Assembly: GCA_016788705.1 (NCBI GenBank)
Contig: JAEUSQ010000051.1
Coordinates: forward strand, 1-64,000
DNA from: Bacteroidetes Order II. bacterium
GTDB taxonomy: Bacteria > Bacteroidota > Rhodothermia > Rhodothermales > UBA2364
DNA length: 64,000 nt
Direction of reading: 5' to 3'
The notes beneath the pieces were generated by a model. It worked only from the letters and a program-made list of their open reading frames with translations, was not told where the DNA came from and ran no database searches. The translations under genes were made by a program, and so were the position numbers. Position 1 is the first letter of the stretch, and the number at the start of each line of letters is the position of its first letter. Positions 45,451 through 55,317 of this stretch are shown here, one piece after another.

Positions 45451-45644
45451 CGGCGCTCGGTTGTCTTTGCGCCTGCATTGCACCCTCTTTTGAGCGTTTG
45501 ACAGGAGGTTTAGTCATCCGCTCGAATAAAAGAAGTGTCAAAATCATGCCAAACACTCAAACCGCTATTTTGACGTGTTTTTTTGGGTTTAGACGGCACG
45601 GGTTGTCTGTTTTATTAGACGTTGGTGTACGAAAAGGCACACGT

Positions 45645-46439
45645 TCAGGCGGTAATAGGGCAAACGCGCTTTAGCCAATCCATCAGCAAGGCATTAAATG
45701 CTTCTGGGTGTTCCATCATCGGGGCATGGCCACATTCTTGCAAGAAGTGTAACTCGGCGTTTGGTAACCCATTTTTGAATTCTTGGGCCACATCGGGCGG
45801 TGTAAGTTGGTCGTTTGCGCCCCAAATAATGAGGTTGGGCATATCCAACTCGTGCAGAAAATCCCCGACCACATCATGCGCCGAGGATCGGGCCATAGCG
45901 ATGAGTTTTAGGGCGTATTCGCGGTTGTTCACAATCTTGCTCACTTCTTCTAAAAAGTGGTTGTTGAAGTGCTTGTCGGCATCGTGGAAGGTGAGTCTGG
46001 CGCGGGAGCGGATAAATTCCAAGTCTTTCCGGCGGAAAAACTCGCCCCGCATGGCCAGTTCGCGGATACCGGAAGAACCTGCCAATACTTGCGCAAAAAC
46101 GTCCTCTTGGTGATCACGGATGTAATGAAGCCCCACTTGGCCACCGAGAGAATTGCCAATGACAATCATTTTTTCGGGTTTGCCGATCGCAGCTACGAAT
46201 TGTGCCACATATTTTGCCAAACCGGGTACGTGGGTCTCGCGCAAGGGCATTTTGTAGCATGGCAAAAGCGGCACAATTACCCGATAACCTACTTCGGTAA
46301 ACGGCGTAATATTGTTTTTCCAGTTTTCCACATCGCCCAAGATGCCATGCAAATACAACAGGGCAGGGCCATTGGCTGCTCCTTCGTCCCAGTAGGTAAA
46401 GGTGTCTTTTTGCTTAAAAGGGAAAGAATAGGTGGACAT
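45645..46439 (-). CDS. Alpha/beta hydrolase
   Basis: 264 residues, alpha/beta hydrolase fold. Oxyanion loop YLHGILGDVENW, nucleophile elbow VIGNSLGGQVGL (Ser97), acid in IIWGANDQLTPP and catalytic His in HFLQECGHAPMMEHP. All triad members are present. This fold covers esterases, meta-cleavage hydrolases and haloperoxidases; the absence of a cap domain insertion of large size fits a small-substrate esterase. Cytoplasmic. Stop is 195 bp before its terminator and its start is 15 bp after the ATP-grasp stop, so the two are probably one operon. Confidence 0.88.
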   Translation of the reverse strand: MSTYSFPFKQKDTFTYWDEGAANGPALLYLHGILGDVENWKNNITPFTEVGYRVIVPLLPCYKMPLRETHVPGLAKYVAQFVAAIGKPEKMIVIGNSLGGQVGLHYIRDHQEDVFAQVLAGSSGIRELAMRGEFFRRKDLEFIRSRARLTFHDADKHFNNHFLEEVSKIVNNREYALKLIAMARSSAHDVVGDFLHELDMPNLIIWGANDQLTPPDVAQEFKNGLPNAELHFLQECGHAPMMEHPEAFNALLMDWLKRVCPITA

Positions 46440-46454
46440 AATAAGGTTGGTTTG

Positions 46455-47342
46455 TTACAATCGGGTTTGGGTAAGATGCCGTTCTAGTGCTGTCTTAAAG
46501 TTGACAACGGCGTGTGGGGCAAACCGAAAATATAAGGAAGGCTCTATCAGTTCCAATTCCATGACCATAAATTGATTTTTCTCAGGGCTTTGCCGCACCC
46601 AATCCACCCGTGCTTGAAACGGAATATCGGGCAATTGAGACACAAGGCAGATGCTTTCTTGTAGCAATTCCGGAGGTGGGTCGCACGCCGAAATATGACC
46701 GCCGTGTTCTTCCTGCACCCTAAAGTCTCCCGATCGTGGTCTTTTTAACATGGAATGGCTGTATTCACCCCCAAAGAAAAAGAGGGAGAATTCCCCTTCC
46801 GTTATGATTTGTGAGATAAATGGCTGGATCATAAACGGACGGCTTCGGTAGGCTTCTGCCAATACCGGCCACAAAGAGTTTACGTCTTCCGGAACCAATC
46901 GGTAGGTATGATCGGCATTGGCCGAGACAATGGGTTTTAGGATTAATTCTGCCGTGCTAAACGTGCTAAAGGCTTGTAATAGTTGTGCTTTTTGCAAGGG
47001 AGATTTGCTCCAAAGGGTGGGAACGATGTCAAAACCAGCCTTTTCGATATCCCGCAAATAGGTTTTTTCAAGATTCCACGCCACGAGGGCAAGGCTGTTT
47101 AGCAAAGGGACACCTGTTTTTTTGATCTGTTGCAGGGCCTCAAAAAATGCCTTGGGGGCAGACTGATAATCCCATGTTGAGCGCACGACAACCAAATCGA
47201 ACGCCAGCCAATCCACCTCCTTTTTTCTCCAAGGAATGGTCTCGATGTCCCACCCATTTTCTTGTAGGTACTTGATTACCAACTCGTCGTCACATACATA
47301 CTTCGAGAGGTCTTCAATGGAGAGAAAAGCACATCGGGGCAT
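46455..47342 (-). CDS. ATP-grasp enzyme (glutathione synthetase/RimK-like)
   Basis: 295 residues. N-terminal Rossmann half: DDELVIKYLQENGWDIETIP, LVVVRSTWDYQ; ATP-grasp core with LILKPIVSANADHTYRLVPE and FMIQPFISQIITEGEFSLFF, and ending with a metal-site VMELELIEPSLYF. The pattern is that of the RimK/DcsG-like family, which joins a carboxylate to an amine through an acyl phosphate. Substrates are not predictable. The neighbouring alpha/beta hydrolase 15 bp downstream may act on the same product. Cytoplasmic. Confidence 0.85.
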   Translation of the reverse strand: MPRCAFLSIEDLSKYVCDDELVIKYLQENGWDIETIPWRKKEVDWLAFDLVVVRSTWDYQSAPKAFFEALQQIKKTGVPLLNSLALVAWNLEKTYLRDIEKAGFDIVPTLWSKSPLQKAQLLQAFSTFSTAELILKPIVSANADHTYRLVPEDVNSLWPVLAEAYRSRPFMIQPFISQIITEGEFSLFFFGGEYSHSMLKRPRSGDFRVQEEHGGHISACDPPPELLQESICLVSQLPDIPFQARVDWVRQSPEKNQFMVMELELIEPSLYFRFAPHAVVNFKTALERHLTQTRL

Positions 47343-47588
47343 GGTTAAGGTTCTTTGTGTTTTGGAAAATGTTGGTCGGTTAAAATAATGCGTAGGCGTT
47401 TGTTATGGCATTCAAATAAGTTGGTTGAAAAAAATCTTATTGAAAGTCCTTCACTGATACAACGAGCAGGTGGGATAAACCCCACTTCATCGTCGAATGG
47501 GCTTCTCCGCCAAATGGTTTTCAGCCGTAAAAAATATAGCCTGTCCAGCAATGGAAAGAGGAAAAAGACTGTTTTCTGTCCTTCTTCC

Positions 47589-48977
47589 TTAGGGAGTACT
47601 TTCAACGGCAGCCAGTTCATCCATAAAACGCTGTGCAAGGGCTTGGGCCTGATCGGGGGTGCGGGCCTCGGCATAAATCCGGATAATTGGTTCGGTATTG
47701 GACTTGCGTAGGTGGACCCATTCGTTCGGAAAGTCAATTTTTACACCATCAATGGTTGAGATACGCTCCTTTTGATAGCGTTGTGCTATTTGGCGCAAGA
47801 CCGTATCGGCATCCACTTTGTCTAAGGTAATTTTGTTTTTGGAGATGCTATACGCAGGGTATCCGGCTTTAAGCTGGGAGAGGGACTTTCCGGTATTCAC
47901 CATATGTTGTAATACGATGGCCGTGCCCACCAGTGCATCCCGTCCGTGGTGAAGGTCGGGTAGGATTACCCCGCCATTCCCTTCACCACCCACTACAGCC
48001 CCCACTTCCTTCATCAACATCACTACATTGATTTCACCAACGGCAGCACGGTAAGACGTTTGGCCATAGGCCGCCACTACGTCATCTGCGGCTCGGCTCG
48101 AAGATAAATTGGTTGCAAAGGGACCTGGTTTATGGCCAAGCATAAAATCTGCTGCGGTTACTTGTGTAAGTTCTTCTCCATAAAAATGGCCATCTTCTGC
48201 CACAAATGCAAGCCGATCGGCGTCTGGATCCACCACAATGCCTAAATCCGCGTTGGTAGCGGTGACCATATCCATGATTTCGGAAAGATGCTCTGGCAAG
48301 GGTTCTGGGTTGTGCGCAAAGAGGCCCGTAGGGTTGCAGTGAAGACGGATGATGTTTTCTTCACGAATGCCCAATGCCTTCAACAAAGCAGGAATGGCCA
48401 CGCCGCCCACCGAATTCACCCCATCCACCACCACCTTAAAATCTTGAGCGGCAATTTGCTTAGGATAGATATAAGGGAGTTCCAAAATTTTTTGTATGTG
48501 ATAGGGTAAGTAGTCTTGTGCCGAATAACCACCGATTTGGGTATAAGGCACAGCCGTAACCGTACCCGACGCTGCAAGGTCTATGACTGCTTTTCCTTGT
48601 TCGGGGGTAAGGAATTCTCCGTTTTCGTTCAGCAGTTTAAGCGCATTCCATTCGGCAGGATTGTGTGAGGCAGATAAAATAATGCCACCCGTTGCTTGTG
48701 CGCCAAGCACGGCCATTTCTACCGTGGGCGTGGTGGCTAAACCTACATCCAATACATTGCAGCCCACCGAGCGCAGGGTTTCCATGACCAAGGTTTGACA
48801 GAGTTCTCCGGTAACACGGGCATCGCGTCCTACGGCCACCAAAGGCTTGCCACCGGTTTCGCTTGCGCGGTTGCGCACCCAAACACCAAATGCAGCAGCG
48901 TATTTAACCAAAACCATTGCATCCAAGCCGTCCCCAAAGACGCCTCGAATTCCGGAGATTGAGACCATTAAAGGCAT
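47589..48977 (-). CDS. glmM: Phosphoglucosamine mutase
   Basis: Interconverts glucosamine 6- and 1-phosphate for UDP-GlcNAc synthesis. Start at 48977 (MPLMVSISGIRGVFG); the longer frame is unsupported. Active-site Ser104 in ILSASHNPAEWNA, metal-binding VVDPDADRLAFV, substrate-specificity loop GGEGNGGVILPD, and phosphate-binding C-terminal RKSNTEPIIRIYAEA. 462 residues, four alpha-D-phosphohexomutase domains, complete. Bacteroidota enzymes of this group are commonly called glmM, though phosphomannomutase activity cannot be excluded. It stands 246 bp from the ATP-grasp gene, so is likely expressed alone. Confidence 0.9.
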   Translation of the reverse strand: MPLMVSISGIRGVFGDGLDAMVLVKYAAAFGVWVRNRASETGGKPLVAVGRDARVTGELCQTLVMETLRSVGCNVLDVGLATTPTVEMAVLGAQATGGIILSASHNPAEWNALKLLNENGEFLTPEQGKAVIDLAASGTVTAVPYTQIGGYSAQDYLPYHIQKILELPYIYPKQIAAQDFKVVVDGVNSVGGVAIPALLKALGIREENIIRLHCNPTGLFAHNPEPLPEHLSEIMDMVTATNADLGIVVDPDADRLAFVAEDGHFYGEELTQVTAADFMLGHKPGPFATNLSSSRAADDVVAAYGQTSYRAAVGEINVVMLMKEVGAVVGGEGNGGVILPDLHHGRDALVGTAIVLQHMVNTGKSLSQLKAGYPAYSISKNKITLDKVDADTVLRQIAQRYQKERISTIDGVKIDFPNEWVHLRKSNTEPIIRIYAEARTPDQAQALAQRFMDELAAVESTP

Positions 48978-49228
48978 GATAAATGTTAATTTAAGGTGAT
49001 TAGCAAAAAGAAATTTATGTGCCGAGAGATGCCGATCGGCCACGGGCGTTTACCTGTTTTGTTTGAAAATAGGACGAACAAAGACGAAAGTTATAGGTGT
49101 TTAGTTGGATTCTTAGACCATTCTACAAGAATTAACCTTGCGCTCAAATCTTCAAACCTGCTTCGTGGCGTATCTTCAAGTTCTCCATTTTAATTACCTT
49201 TTAAACCCTCTTGGAGTTGGTACGCCGG

Positions 49229-50209
49229 ATGAGCACGCTGGAAGTCCCCCAAAAAGTTTATCAACGTTTGGCGTTCATCGGAACCATTACCTTGGCGCTC
49301 GTTTATTTGGTGATTCTGGCGGGATCTGTGGTGCGTGCCAGTGGAGCCGGGATGGGATGTCCCGATTGGCCAAAGTGTTTTGGAAAACTCATTCCGCCTA
49401 CCGATGTCTCGGAGTTACCAGCGAATTACCGAGAGGTCTATGCCGAAGAACACAACGCCGTTGAAGAATTTAATGCCACCAAAACTTGGACCGAGTACAT
49501 TAATCGTCTGATTGGCGCTGCGTTGGGCCTGTCCATTTTATTACAGTTATTGTTTGCCTTGCCGCTATACAAAACCGATAAATGGTTTCTTGTACTTTCG
49601 TTTTTGAACCTGATTGGGATTGGATTCCAGGCATGGCTGGGGGCTGTGGTCGTGAGTTCGGCGCTTTCGCCCGTCAAAATTACCATCCATATGGTGATGG
49701 CTTTGGTGATCTTAGCGATTGGGGCGGCCTTGCTTTTCCGGATACAAAACCGACATTTAAGCGTCTTTCCAGGCTACCCAACGGCCGTCCGAACAACCGT
49801 AGGGATCGCATTATTGCTCACCATAATCCAAGTTTTGATAGGTACACAGGTACGTGAAGAAGTAGATGTGTTGTTGGATCAGGTGGCGCGTACTGAAATT
49901 ATAGCAGGGCTGGGCATTTCTTTTGGGATTCATCGTGTCTTGGCTTTGGTTACATTCTTTGTAAATGGCTGGTTGATGCACCTGATTTTCACGGAGAAAG
50001 CTTCTCCGAGCCTCATGAAACGATGGATGTTGGTGGTGATGGGGAGTATTCTTGCTTCGGTGGCTTCTGGCTTGGTATTGGCTGGCAATGACCTGCCTGC
50101 ATTTGCACAACCAATACATTTATTATTGGCTTGTATCATGTTTGGAGGACAGTTTACCCTTTTACTTTATGCGTTCAAACTTACCCCTCGAAAAGACGGT
50201 GCGCGTTAA
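49229..50209 (+). CDS. ctaA: Heme A synthase (CtaA/COX15)
   Basis: Oxidises heme O to heme A for cytochrome oxidase. ATG at 49229 is favoured over a TTG at 49211. 326 residues, eight membrane helices in two pseudo-repeats. Key pieces: GAGMGCPDWPKCFGKLIPP, where COX15 carries the loop cysteine pair; heme-axial histidines in KITIHMVMALV, ISFGIHRVLAL, QPIHLLLACIMFG; and EEFNATKTWTEYINRLIGA with a conserved Glu. Followed 4 bp later by ctaB. No oxidase subunit genes are in the window. Confidence 0.94.
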   Translation: MSTLEVPQKVYQRLAFIGTITLALVYLVILAGSVVRASGAGMGCPDWPKCFGKLIPPTDVSELPANYREVYAEEHNAVEEFNATKTWTEYINRLIGAALGLSILLQLLFALPLYKTDKWFLVLSFLNLIGIGFQAWLGAVVVSSALSPVKITIHMVMALVILAIGAALLFRIQNRHLSVFPGYPTAVRTTVGIALLLTIIQVLIGTQVREEVDVLLDQVARTEIIAGLGISFGIHRVLALVTFFVNGWLMHLIFTEKASPSLMKRWMLVVMGSILASVASGLVLAGNDLPAFAQPIHLLLACIMFGGQFTLLLYAFKLTPRKDGAR

Positions 50210-50213
50210 GACC

Positions 50214-51173
50214 ATGCCGTATCCTGAAAACCCTAAACGATCCCAACCCCATCTAGCAGGCCGCCCCGATGAGGAAGAAAGTCGTGTCATGATCCGGCGG
50301 GATAAGCAAAAAGAACCAACGCTTTGGACCGACCTCTGGGAATTAACCAAGCCAGAGATTTCATTTTTGGTTGCCATCTCGGCGGTGGCCGGTTTCTTAT
50401 TGGGGAGCACAAATGGGTTAGACTGGCTCAAACTTCTTCATACGGTTTTGGGTGTTTGCCTCACATCGGCGGGTGGGGCAATCCTGAACCATTATATAGA
50501 ACGGGATTATGACGCACTTATGCACCGGACTGCCCGTCGGCCATTGCCTGCCGGAAGGCTATCCCCCCTGCCTATTTTGGTATTAGGATGTACTTTGGCC
50601 CTTGTGGGGATAGGTTATACCTTTGTATGGGTGAATCTGGTCACAACGCTATTGGCCGCCATTACCGTTGTTTTGTATGTGGCGGTTTATACCCCACTTA
50701 AACGCATTACCCATTACAATACCCTCGTTGGAACCATTCCAGGAGCTTTACCTGCATTGGGTGGTTGGACGGCGGCTACGGGGAGTTTTGATTTAGGGGG
50801 ATGGTTGATGTTTGGAATACTGCTAACATGGCAAATGCCACATTTTTTAGCGGTTTCATGGATGTACCGTAAAGACTACGAACGGGGTGGATTTAAAATG
50901 TTGAGCGTAACAGAGCCTACTGGCCGCGCGACAATCGTTCAAACTGTCTTGTTTACCGCACTTACGGTTGGATTAAGCCTCTCATTACTTCAAACCGGAC
51001 TCGTTGGCGGGCTGTACATCTCTGGTGCGGTTTTGTTGGGGAGTTATTTTCTGGTAACATCTATCCGGTTCTATATGGAAATGACCCATCAACATGCCCG
51101 AAAGGTACTCTTGGCGTCGGTCTTATATATTCCGGCCTTGTTGCTTTGTCTCGTGTTGGATCGCCTTCTTTGA
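50214..51173 (+). CDS. ctaB: Protoheme IX farnesyltransferase (heme O synthase)
   Basis: Adds farnesyl to heme b. ATG 50214 chosen, 4 bp after the ctaA stop; the 54 residues upstream in the same frame overlap ctaA in another frame. 319 residues of UbiA-family prenyltransferase with about nine helices. Diagnostic NHYIERDYDALMHRTARRPL (N-x-x-x-D-x-x-x-D) binds the prenyl diphosphate; the second motif YTPLKRITHYNTLVG is typical of CtaB. The N-terminus has a charged 40-residue cytoplasmic tail. Product passes to CtaA. Confidence 0.95.
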   Translation: MPYPENPKRSQPHLAGRPDEEESRVMIRRDKQKEPTLWTDLWELTKPEISFLVAISAVAGFLLGSTNGLDWLKLLHTVLGVCLTSAGGAILNHYIERDYDALMHRTARRPLPAGRLSPLPILVLGCTLALVGIGYTFVWVNLVTTLLAAITVVLYVAVYTPLKRITHYNTLVGTIPGALPALGGWTAATGSFDLGGWLMFGILLTWQMPHFLAVSWMYRKDYERGGFKMLSVTEPTGRATIVQTVLFTALTVGLSLSLLQTGLVGGLYISGAVLLGSYFLVTSIRFYMEMTHQHARKVLLASVLYIPALLLCLVLDRLL

Positions 51174-51182
51174 TTTGTGCCT

Positions 51183-52121
51183 ATGTTGGATATTCTGGTT
51201 GCGAAAGGCCTTAATTTTCGTTATGGAAGCCAAATGGCATTGGATGGGTTAGAGGTTAAAGTCCCCGATCGCTCTTTGTTTGGCCTCTTGGGCCCCAATG
51301 GTTCTGGAAAGACCACATTTTTTAACATAATATCTACGCTCCTACGGCCAAGTTCAGGGATGTGTCGCGTTGCAGGTACAGAGGTTTCGGAAAATCCGGC
51401 GCGGGTACGGCAACAATTGGGCGTGGTTTTTCAACAACCGGCTTTAGATCTGGCCCTTTCGGTACGCGAGAACTTACGGCTTCATGGTGCCCTCTATGGG
51501 CTAAAAGGCCATCTCATAGACGACCGGATCGCTCAGAGCCTTCAGCAATTTGGTATTCGGGAACGTGCAGCTGATCGGTGCAAAAGCCTGAGTGGTGGCT
51601 TGCTACGGCGTGTAGATTTAGCAAGAAGCATCTTGCACCGACCCAAGTTATTGCTATTGGATGAGCCAACGAATGGATTAGACCCCGTTGCACGCCACGC
51701 CTTCTGGGGGTTTATTCACGAAATGCGGCAACAATACCCAATGACCGTTTTGGTGGCCACCCATTTAATGGAAGAAGCCGAGAAATGTGATGAATTGGTG
51801 ATCCTCAACCAAGGAAAAGTGGTGTGTCGGGGTACGCCTGAAGAACTTAAATCCACTCTTGGGAGTGATACGCTTTGGATTTCGACTCCCAACCCGGAAA
51901 TACTCGGTACGTTATTACACGAAAAAATGGGGTGGACGGTGAAGCAATTCGGAAAGGCGTTGTGTGTCTGGCATCATGCCCCCGACACATTGTTAACCCC
52001 TTTGTATCGTGATTTTGGCGGAAGTATTACTGCGGTATCTATCCGTAAACCAACCTTGGAAGATGTCTTTTTGACGCATACCGGGCATCCTTTTGACCCT
52101 AATCCTTCTGTGGGCGTATGA
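51183..52121 (+). CDS. ABC transporter ATP-binding subunit (DrrA/CcmA-like)
   Basis: 312 residues. Walker A LLGPNGSGKTTFFNII, Q-loop VVFQQPALDLALSV, signature SLSGGLLRRVDLARS, Walker B LLLLDEPTNGLDPV, H-loop VLVATHLMEEAE. C-terminal extension of about 100 residues, as in DrrA-type exporters. ATG 51183 preferred to a GTG two codons before. Stops inside the start of the permease (ATGA overlap). Located between ctaB and DUF420, so it likely serves cytochrome oxidase assembly, as the same order is found in other members of the phylum in my memory; substrate unknown. Confidence 0.92.
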   Translation: MLDILVAKGLNFRYGSQMALDGLEVKVPDRSLFGLLGPNGSGKTTFFNIISTLLRPSSGMCRVAGTEVSENPARVRQQLGVVFQQPALDLALSVRENLRLHGALYGLKGHLIDDRIAQSLQQFGIRERAADRCKSLSGGLLRRVDLARSILHRPKLLLLDEPTNGLDPVARHAFWGFIHEMRQQYPMTVLVATHLMEEAEKCDELVILNQGKVVCRGTPEELKSTLGSDTLWISTPNPEILGTLLHEKMGWTVKQFGKALCVWHHAPDTLLTPLYRDFGGSITAVSIRKPTLEDVFLTHTGHPFDPNPSVGV

Positions 52122-52888
52122 CTGCTTTTTGGGCACTTTGGAAACGAGAAGTGGTGAAGTTTCTTTTCGATCGTGGTCGGATGGGTGGTGCTTTGGCGCA
52201 ACCTCTTCTTTTTTGGCTACTCTTGGGGTTGGGTTTTCAAGGAAGTTTCAGGCTGAGAGAAGACGCAGGTGTTTCGTTTCTGACATTCCTTTTTCCTGGA
52301 ATGGTGTTATTGGTGGTGGTATTTACGGCCATCTTTTCGACCGTTTCGATTGTGGAGGAAAAACGTAGTGGTTTTTTTCAGGCGGCCCTGATTGCCCCTG
52401 TTTCGCGTTGGTGGTTGGTTTTTGGGAATGTGGCTGGAGGTACGACGCTTGGAATGCTACAAGCGGCACTTTTTTTACTCCTAACGCCTGTCATGGGCAT
52501 TCCAACAACCCTTTTGGGCATGGTATCTGCATGGCTTATTTGTGGTTTGATGGGCATGACGTTTGGTAGTCTGGGCTTTATTATGGCATGGAAAGTAAAA
52601 TCCACCCGTGGTTTTCTGGCCCTTATGAATTTTTTTCTAATGCCACTTTGGATGCTTTCTGGGGCATTTTTCCCGATTTCTGGCATTCCCAAAAGCGTAC
52701 AATGGATGGCATGGCTCAATCCGGTCACGTATGGTTTGGATGCCTTGCGTATCGCGCTCTATGGCTTTGAAAATCTTCCTGTACACACAACCTTGGGGTT
52801 TTTGCCCTCGGTGGGTATTTTTTTAAGTTTCACGCTGCTCGCCCTATTTTGGGCACAATACGCCATCCATAAACCCTTTACAGATTAA
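52118..52888 (+). CDS. ABC-2 type transporter permease
   Basis: 256 residues, six membrane helices. N-terminal cytoplasmic amphipathic helix (WALWKREVVKFLFDRGRMGG), then LLFWLLLGLGFQG, the conserved LFPGMVLLVVVFTAIFS, EEKRSGFFQAALIAPVSRW and the final WMAWLNPVTYGLDALRIALY are the ABC-2 hallmarks. Pairs with the ATPase subunit that it overlaps by 4 bp. Same ctaA-ctaB-linked operon; the next gene is DUF420, 32 bp downstream. Confidence 0.92.
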   Translation: MTAFWALWKREVVKFLFDRGRMGGALAQPLLFWLLLGLGFQGSFRLREDAGVSFLTFLFPGMVLLVVVFTAIFSTVSIVEEKRSGFFQAALIAPVSRWWLVFGNVAGGTTLGMLQAALFLLLTPVMGIPTTLLGMVSAWLICGLMGMTFGSLGFIMAWKVKSTRGFLALMNFFLMPLWMLSGAFFPISGIPKSVQWMAWLNPVTYGLDALRIALYGFENLPVHTTLGFLPSVGIFLSFTLLALFWAQYAIHKPFTD

Positions 52889-52920
52889 ATTTAACCAATA
52901 GGATACCAAAGGAAAGACCG

Positions 52921-53397
52921 ATGACCTACCAAGACCTACCAGCACTCAACGCCATTCTAAACTTGCTTTCGACGTTGCTATTATTGAGGGGGTTCCTATT
53001 GATCCGCCAAAAAGATATTGCCCGTCACCGTCAGACAATGATTGCGGCGATGGCCTCTTCTGCGGTTTTTTTAACGTCTTATCTAACCTACCACACGTTG
53101 CGGCAAATGGATAGTGGGATCGGGCATACAGTTTTTCCAGAATATGCGCCGGACGTACTGCGGTATATCTACTATGGGATTTTGGTTCCCCATGTGGTTT
53201 TGGCGGCCTTGGTGCTACCTTTGGTGTTGATGACCTTTTATCGGGGACTAAAAACCCAACAAAAAGGTGGAAGCCCCTATGTTGCCCGTCACCGACGAAT
53301 AGCACGTTTTACCTTTCCGGTATGGCTCTTTGTTTCGGTGACCGGTGTGGTGGTGTATCTATTGCTCTATCAAGTTGCGCCTCTTTTTAAGGGCTAA
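52921..53397 (+). CDS. DUF420 membrane protein
   Basis: 158 residues with four helices: LNLLSTLLLLRGFLLIRQKD, AAMASSAVFLTSYLTYHTLR, YYGILVPHVVLAALVLPL and a final VWLFVSVTGVVVYLLLY. The motif LRGFLLIRQKDIARHRQTM and VPHVVLAAL is DUF420, widely found beside cytochrome oxidase and heme A genes. The two histidines (TYH, VPH) could bind copper or heme, by analogy. Fits as the last member of the ctaA cluster. Confidence 0.9.
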   Translation: MTYQDLPALNAILNLLSTLLLLRGFLLIRQKDIARHRQTMIAAMASSAVFLTSYLTYHTLRQMDSGIGHTVFPEYAPDVLRYIYYGILVPHVVLAALVLPLVLMTFYRGLKTQQKGGSPYVARHRRIARFTFPVWLFVSVTGVVVYLLLYQVAPLFKG

Positions 53398-53502
53398 CTT
53401 CTTTCTGGACACGCGGAAAAAGCATACTGATGGGCAACTCCTGTCTCAGCGTTAGAAAAATAAATGACGGAAGCCTTTATGTGATTTAACCCCCGATGCC
53501 TT

Positions 53503-54099
53503 ATGACGTCTCTGACTTTTAAAACCTGTACAGGAAGCGAGATACTACCCTATTTAGACGATTTGGCCGCCTTGCGCATCGCCGTTTTTAGGGAATTTCC
53601 TTATTTGTATGATGGCGACTTGGCATATGAAAAGCGTTATCTGACCACGTTTGCCGAGGCGGACAAGGCTGTGTTGGTATTGGCCTTCGATGGGGTGAAT
53701 GTTGTTGGGGCTTCTACTGGAATGCCATTAGCCAAAGAAACCGAGAACATTCAGAAACCTTTTGTGGACCGCGACATTCCTTTGGAAACGGTGTATTATT
53801 TGAGTGAATCGGTCTTACATGCTTCTTACCGTGGTTTAGGTGCGGGTGTACATTTTATGGCCGAACGGGAAAAGTGGGCCTTGGCGCTGGGTGGTTTCTC
53901 TTGGCTGGCTTTTTGTGGGGTCGTGCGCCCTGGCGACCATCCCCGACGGCCTGCGGACTATTTACCATTAGACCCTTTTTGGCAGAATCGTGGTTTCCAA
54001 AAAGCCATTGGTATGACTTGTACCATCAATTGGCAAGACTTGGATGAAGAAACCGAATCTCCAAAAGTGTTGGAATTCTGGATGAAGCCGTTGTTATAG
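53503..54099 (+). CDS. GNAT-family acetyltransferase
   Basis: 198 residues. Motif A: YLSESVLHASYRGLGAGVHF (with the RGxGxG loop as RGLGAG) and WLAFCGVVRPGDHPRRPADY as the acceptor loop. Followed by FWQNRGFQKA, the family's motif B region. Substrate unknown. It is 105 bp after the DUF420 gene, so is probably separate from the heme A unit. Ends before a short spacer convergent with nadC. Confidence 0.8.
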   Translation: MTSLTFKTCTGSEILPYLDDLAALRIAVFREFPYLYDGDLAYEKRYLTTFAEADKAVLVLAFDGVNVVGASTGMPLAKETENIQKPFVDRDIPLETVYYLSESVLHASYRGLGAGVHFMAEREKWALALGGFSWLAFCGVVRPGDHPRRPADYLPLDPFWQNRGFQKAIGMTCTINWQDLDEETESPKVLEFWMKPLL

Positions 54100-54311
54100 A
54101 CGTTTTGCGAACCGTATAGGAACTGCTTTCTTGCGAAGCTTTATGCCATAAAAAAGAGGGTCGCTCTCACCATGTGTTTTGCCCACCAGTGTACAAAACG
54201 GACTTGGGTGTATCGGGGAGAGATCCCCTCATGCACAAGAATTTGGAAAACTTGTCTAATGTTGAAAGGTACTCGTTTTTTGTTCAATGGTTTGGACGTT
54301 CCGTGAACGAC

Positions 54312-55202
54312 TTAATCCAAGCGGATCTTGAGTGAAATATCCATTGCCGTAACCGAATGGGTTAGGGATCCAGAAGAAATAAAATCTACCCCTGTTGCGG
54401 CAATTTGCGGAATGGTTTCGAGGGTCACATTACCAGAAGCTTCCGTTTTGAACTTCCCCGCAATAAGTTTAACCGCCTCGCTCAATAAAGTCACCTCTAA
54501 TGAACCATCTGGTCTTTTCTGGGTCATGTTATCCAGCATAATGCGGTCTGCACCACCTGCTGCCAGCACCTCGCGGACTTCATCCAGTGTTCTGGTTTCA
54601 ATTTCGATCTCCACAGCAAGCGCTTTACTTCTAAGATACGCCCGTGCGGCATCTAATGCCTTTCGGATCCCTCCGGCAGCAGTAATATGATTGTCCTTAA
54701 TCATCATCATATCATAAAGTCCGATTCGATGATTTTTCCCGCCTCCAATCAATACCGCCCATTTGTCTAATTCCCGAAGACCGGGGACGGTTTTGCGCGT
54801 ATCTAAAATCTGCGCAGGATGAGGCTTGGCGGCGTCAACCATACGCCGGGTGGCGGTTGCAATACCAGACATTCGTTGCATGAAATTGAGTACCAAGCGT
54901 TCTGCTACCAGAACTGAGCGTGCCGGGCCTTCCACTGTTCCAAACCAGACCCCTTTTTCTATCCAGTCGCCCTCGCGTGCTGCCCACGATACATTTATTG
55001 CAGAATCCACCTGCTCAAACACCCGTTCGGCAACCCAAATGCCAGCGAGAACACCATCTGCCTTTGCTAAAAATTGCGCAGTTGCCTGCTTATGGGGATC
55101 AATGGTTGCTAGGGTAGCGATATCGCCCGTGCCCACATCTTCCGAGAGGGCAAGTTGGATGGCTTGGTCTATACGGGCAACCGAGAGATAGGAAGGTAAC
55201 AT
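54312..55202 (-). CDS. nadC: Nicotinate-nucleotide pyrophosphorylase (carboxylating)
   Basis: Quinolinate plus PRPP to nicotinate mononucleotide, in NAD synthesis. 296 residues. Substrate-binding [37 protein letters not shown] with catalytic Lys and the barrel-end [22 protein letters not shown]. The N-terminal open-face sandwich and the TIM-like barrel both look complete. No nadA or nadB is nearby. Cytoplasmic hexamer in other bacteria. Confidence 0.95.
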   Translation of the reverse strand: MLPSYLSVARIDQAIQLALSEDVGTGDIATLATIDPHKQATAQFLAKADGVLAGIWVAERVFEQVDSAINVSWAAREGDWIEKGVWFGTVEGPARSVLVAERLVLNFMQRMSGIATATRRMVDAAKPHPAQILDTRKTVPGLRELDKWAVLIGGGKNHRIGLYDMMMIKDNHITAAGGIRKALDAARAYLRSKALAVEIEIETRTLDEVREVLAAGGADRIMLDNMTQKRPDGSLEVTLLSEAVKLIAGKFKTEASGNVTLETIPQIAATGVDFISSGSLTHSVTAMDISLKIRLD

Positions 55203-55317
55203 AGGGTAGATACTTATTTCTTGGTGTGAATCTGTTAGGAGAATATAGGCAACCTAAATTGAGATCGTCTTCGGAAAGGGGAAATCCATTTATCGCTCAT
55301 CTTTGTGGAATGAATGA

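Noticed and set aside
47345-47737. Frames on both strands between glmM and the ATP-grasp gene
   Set aside because: They overlap the 3' end of glmM or lack starts within the spacer; no family likeness.
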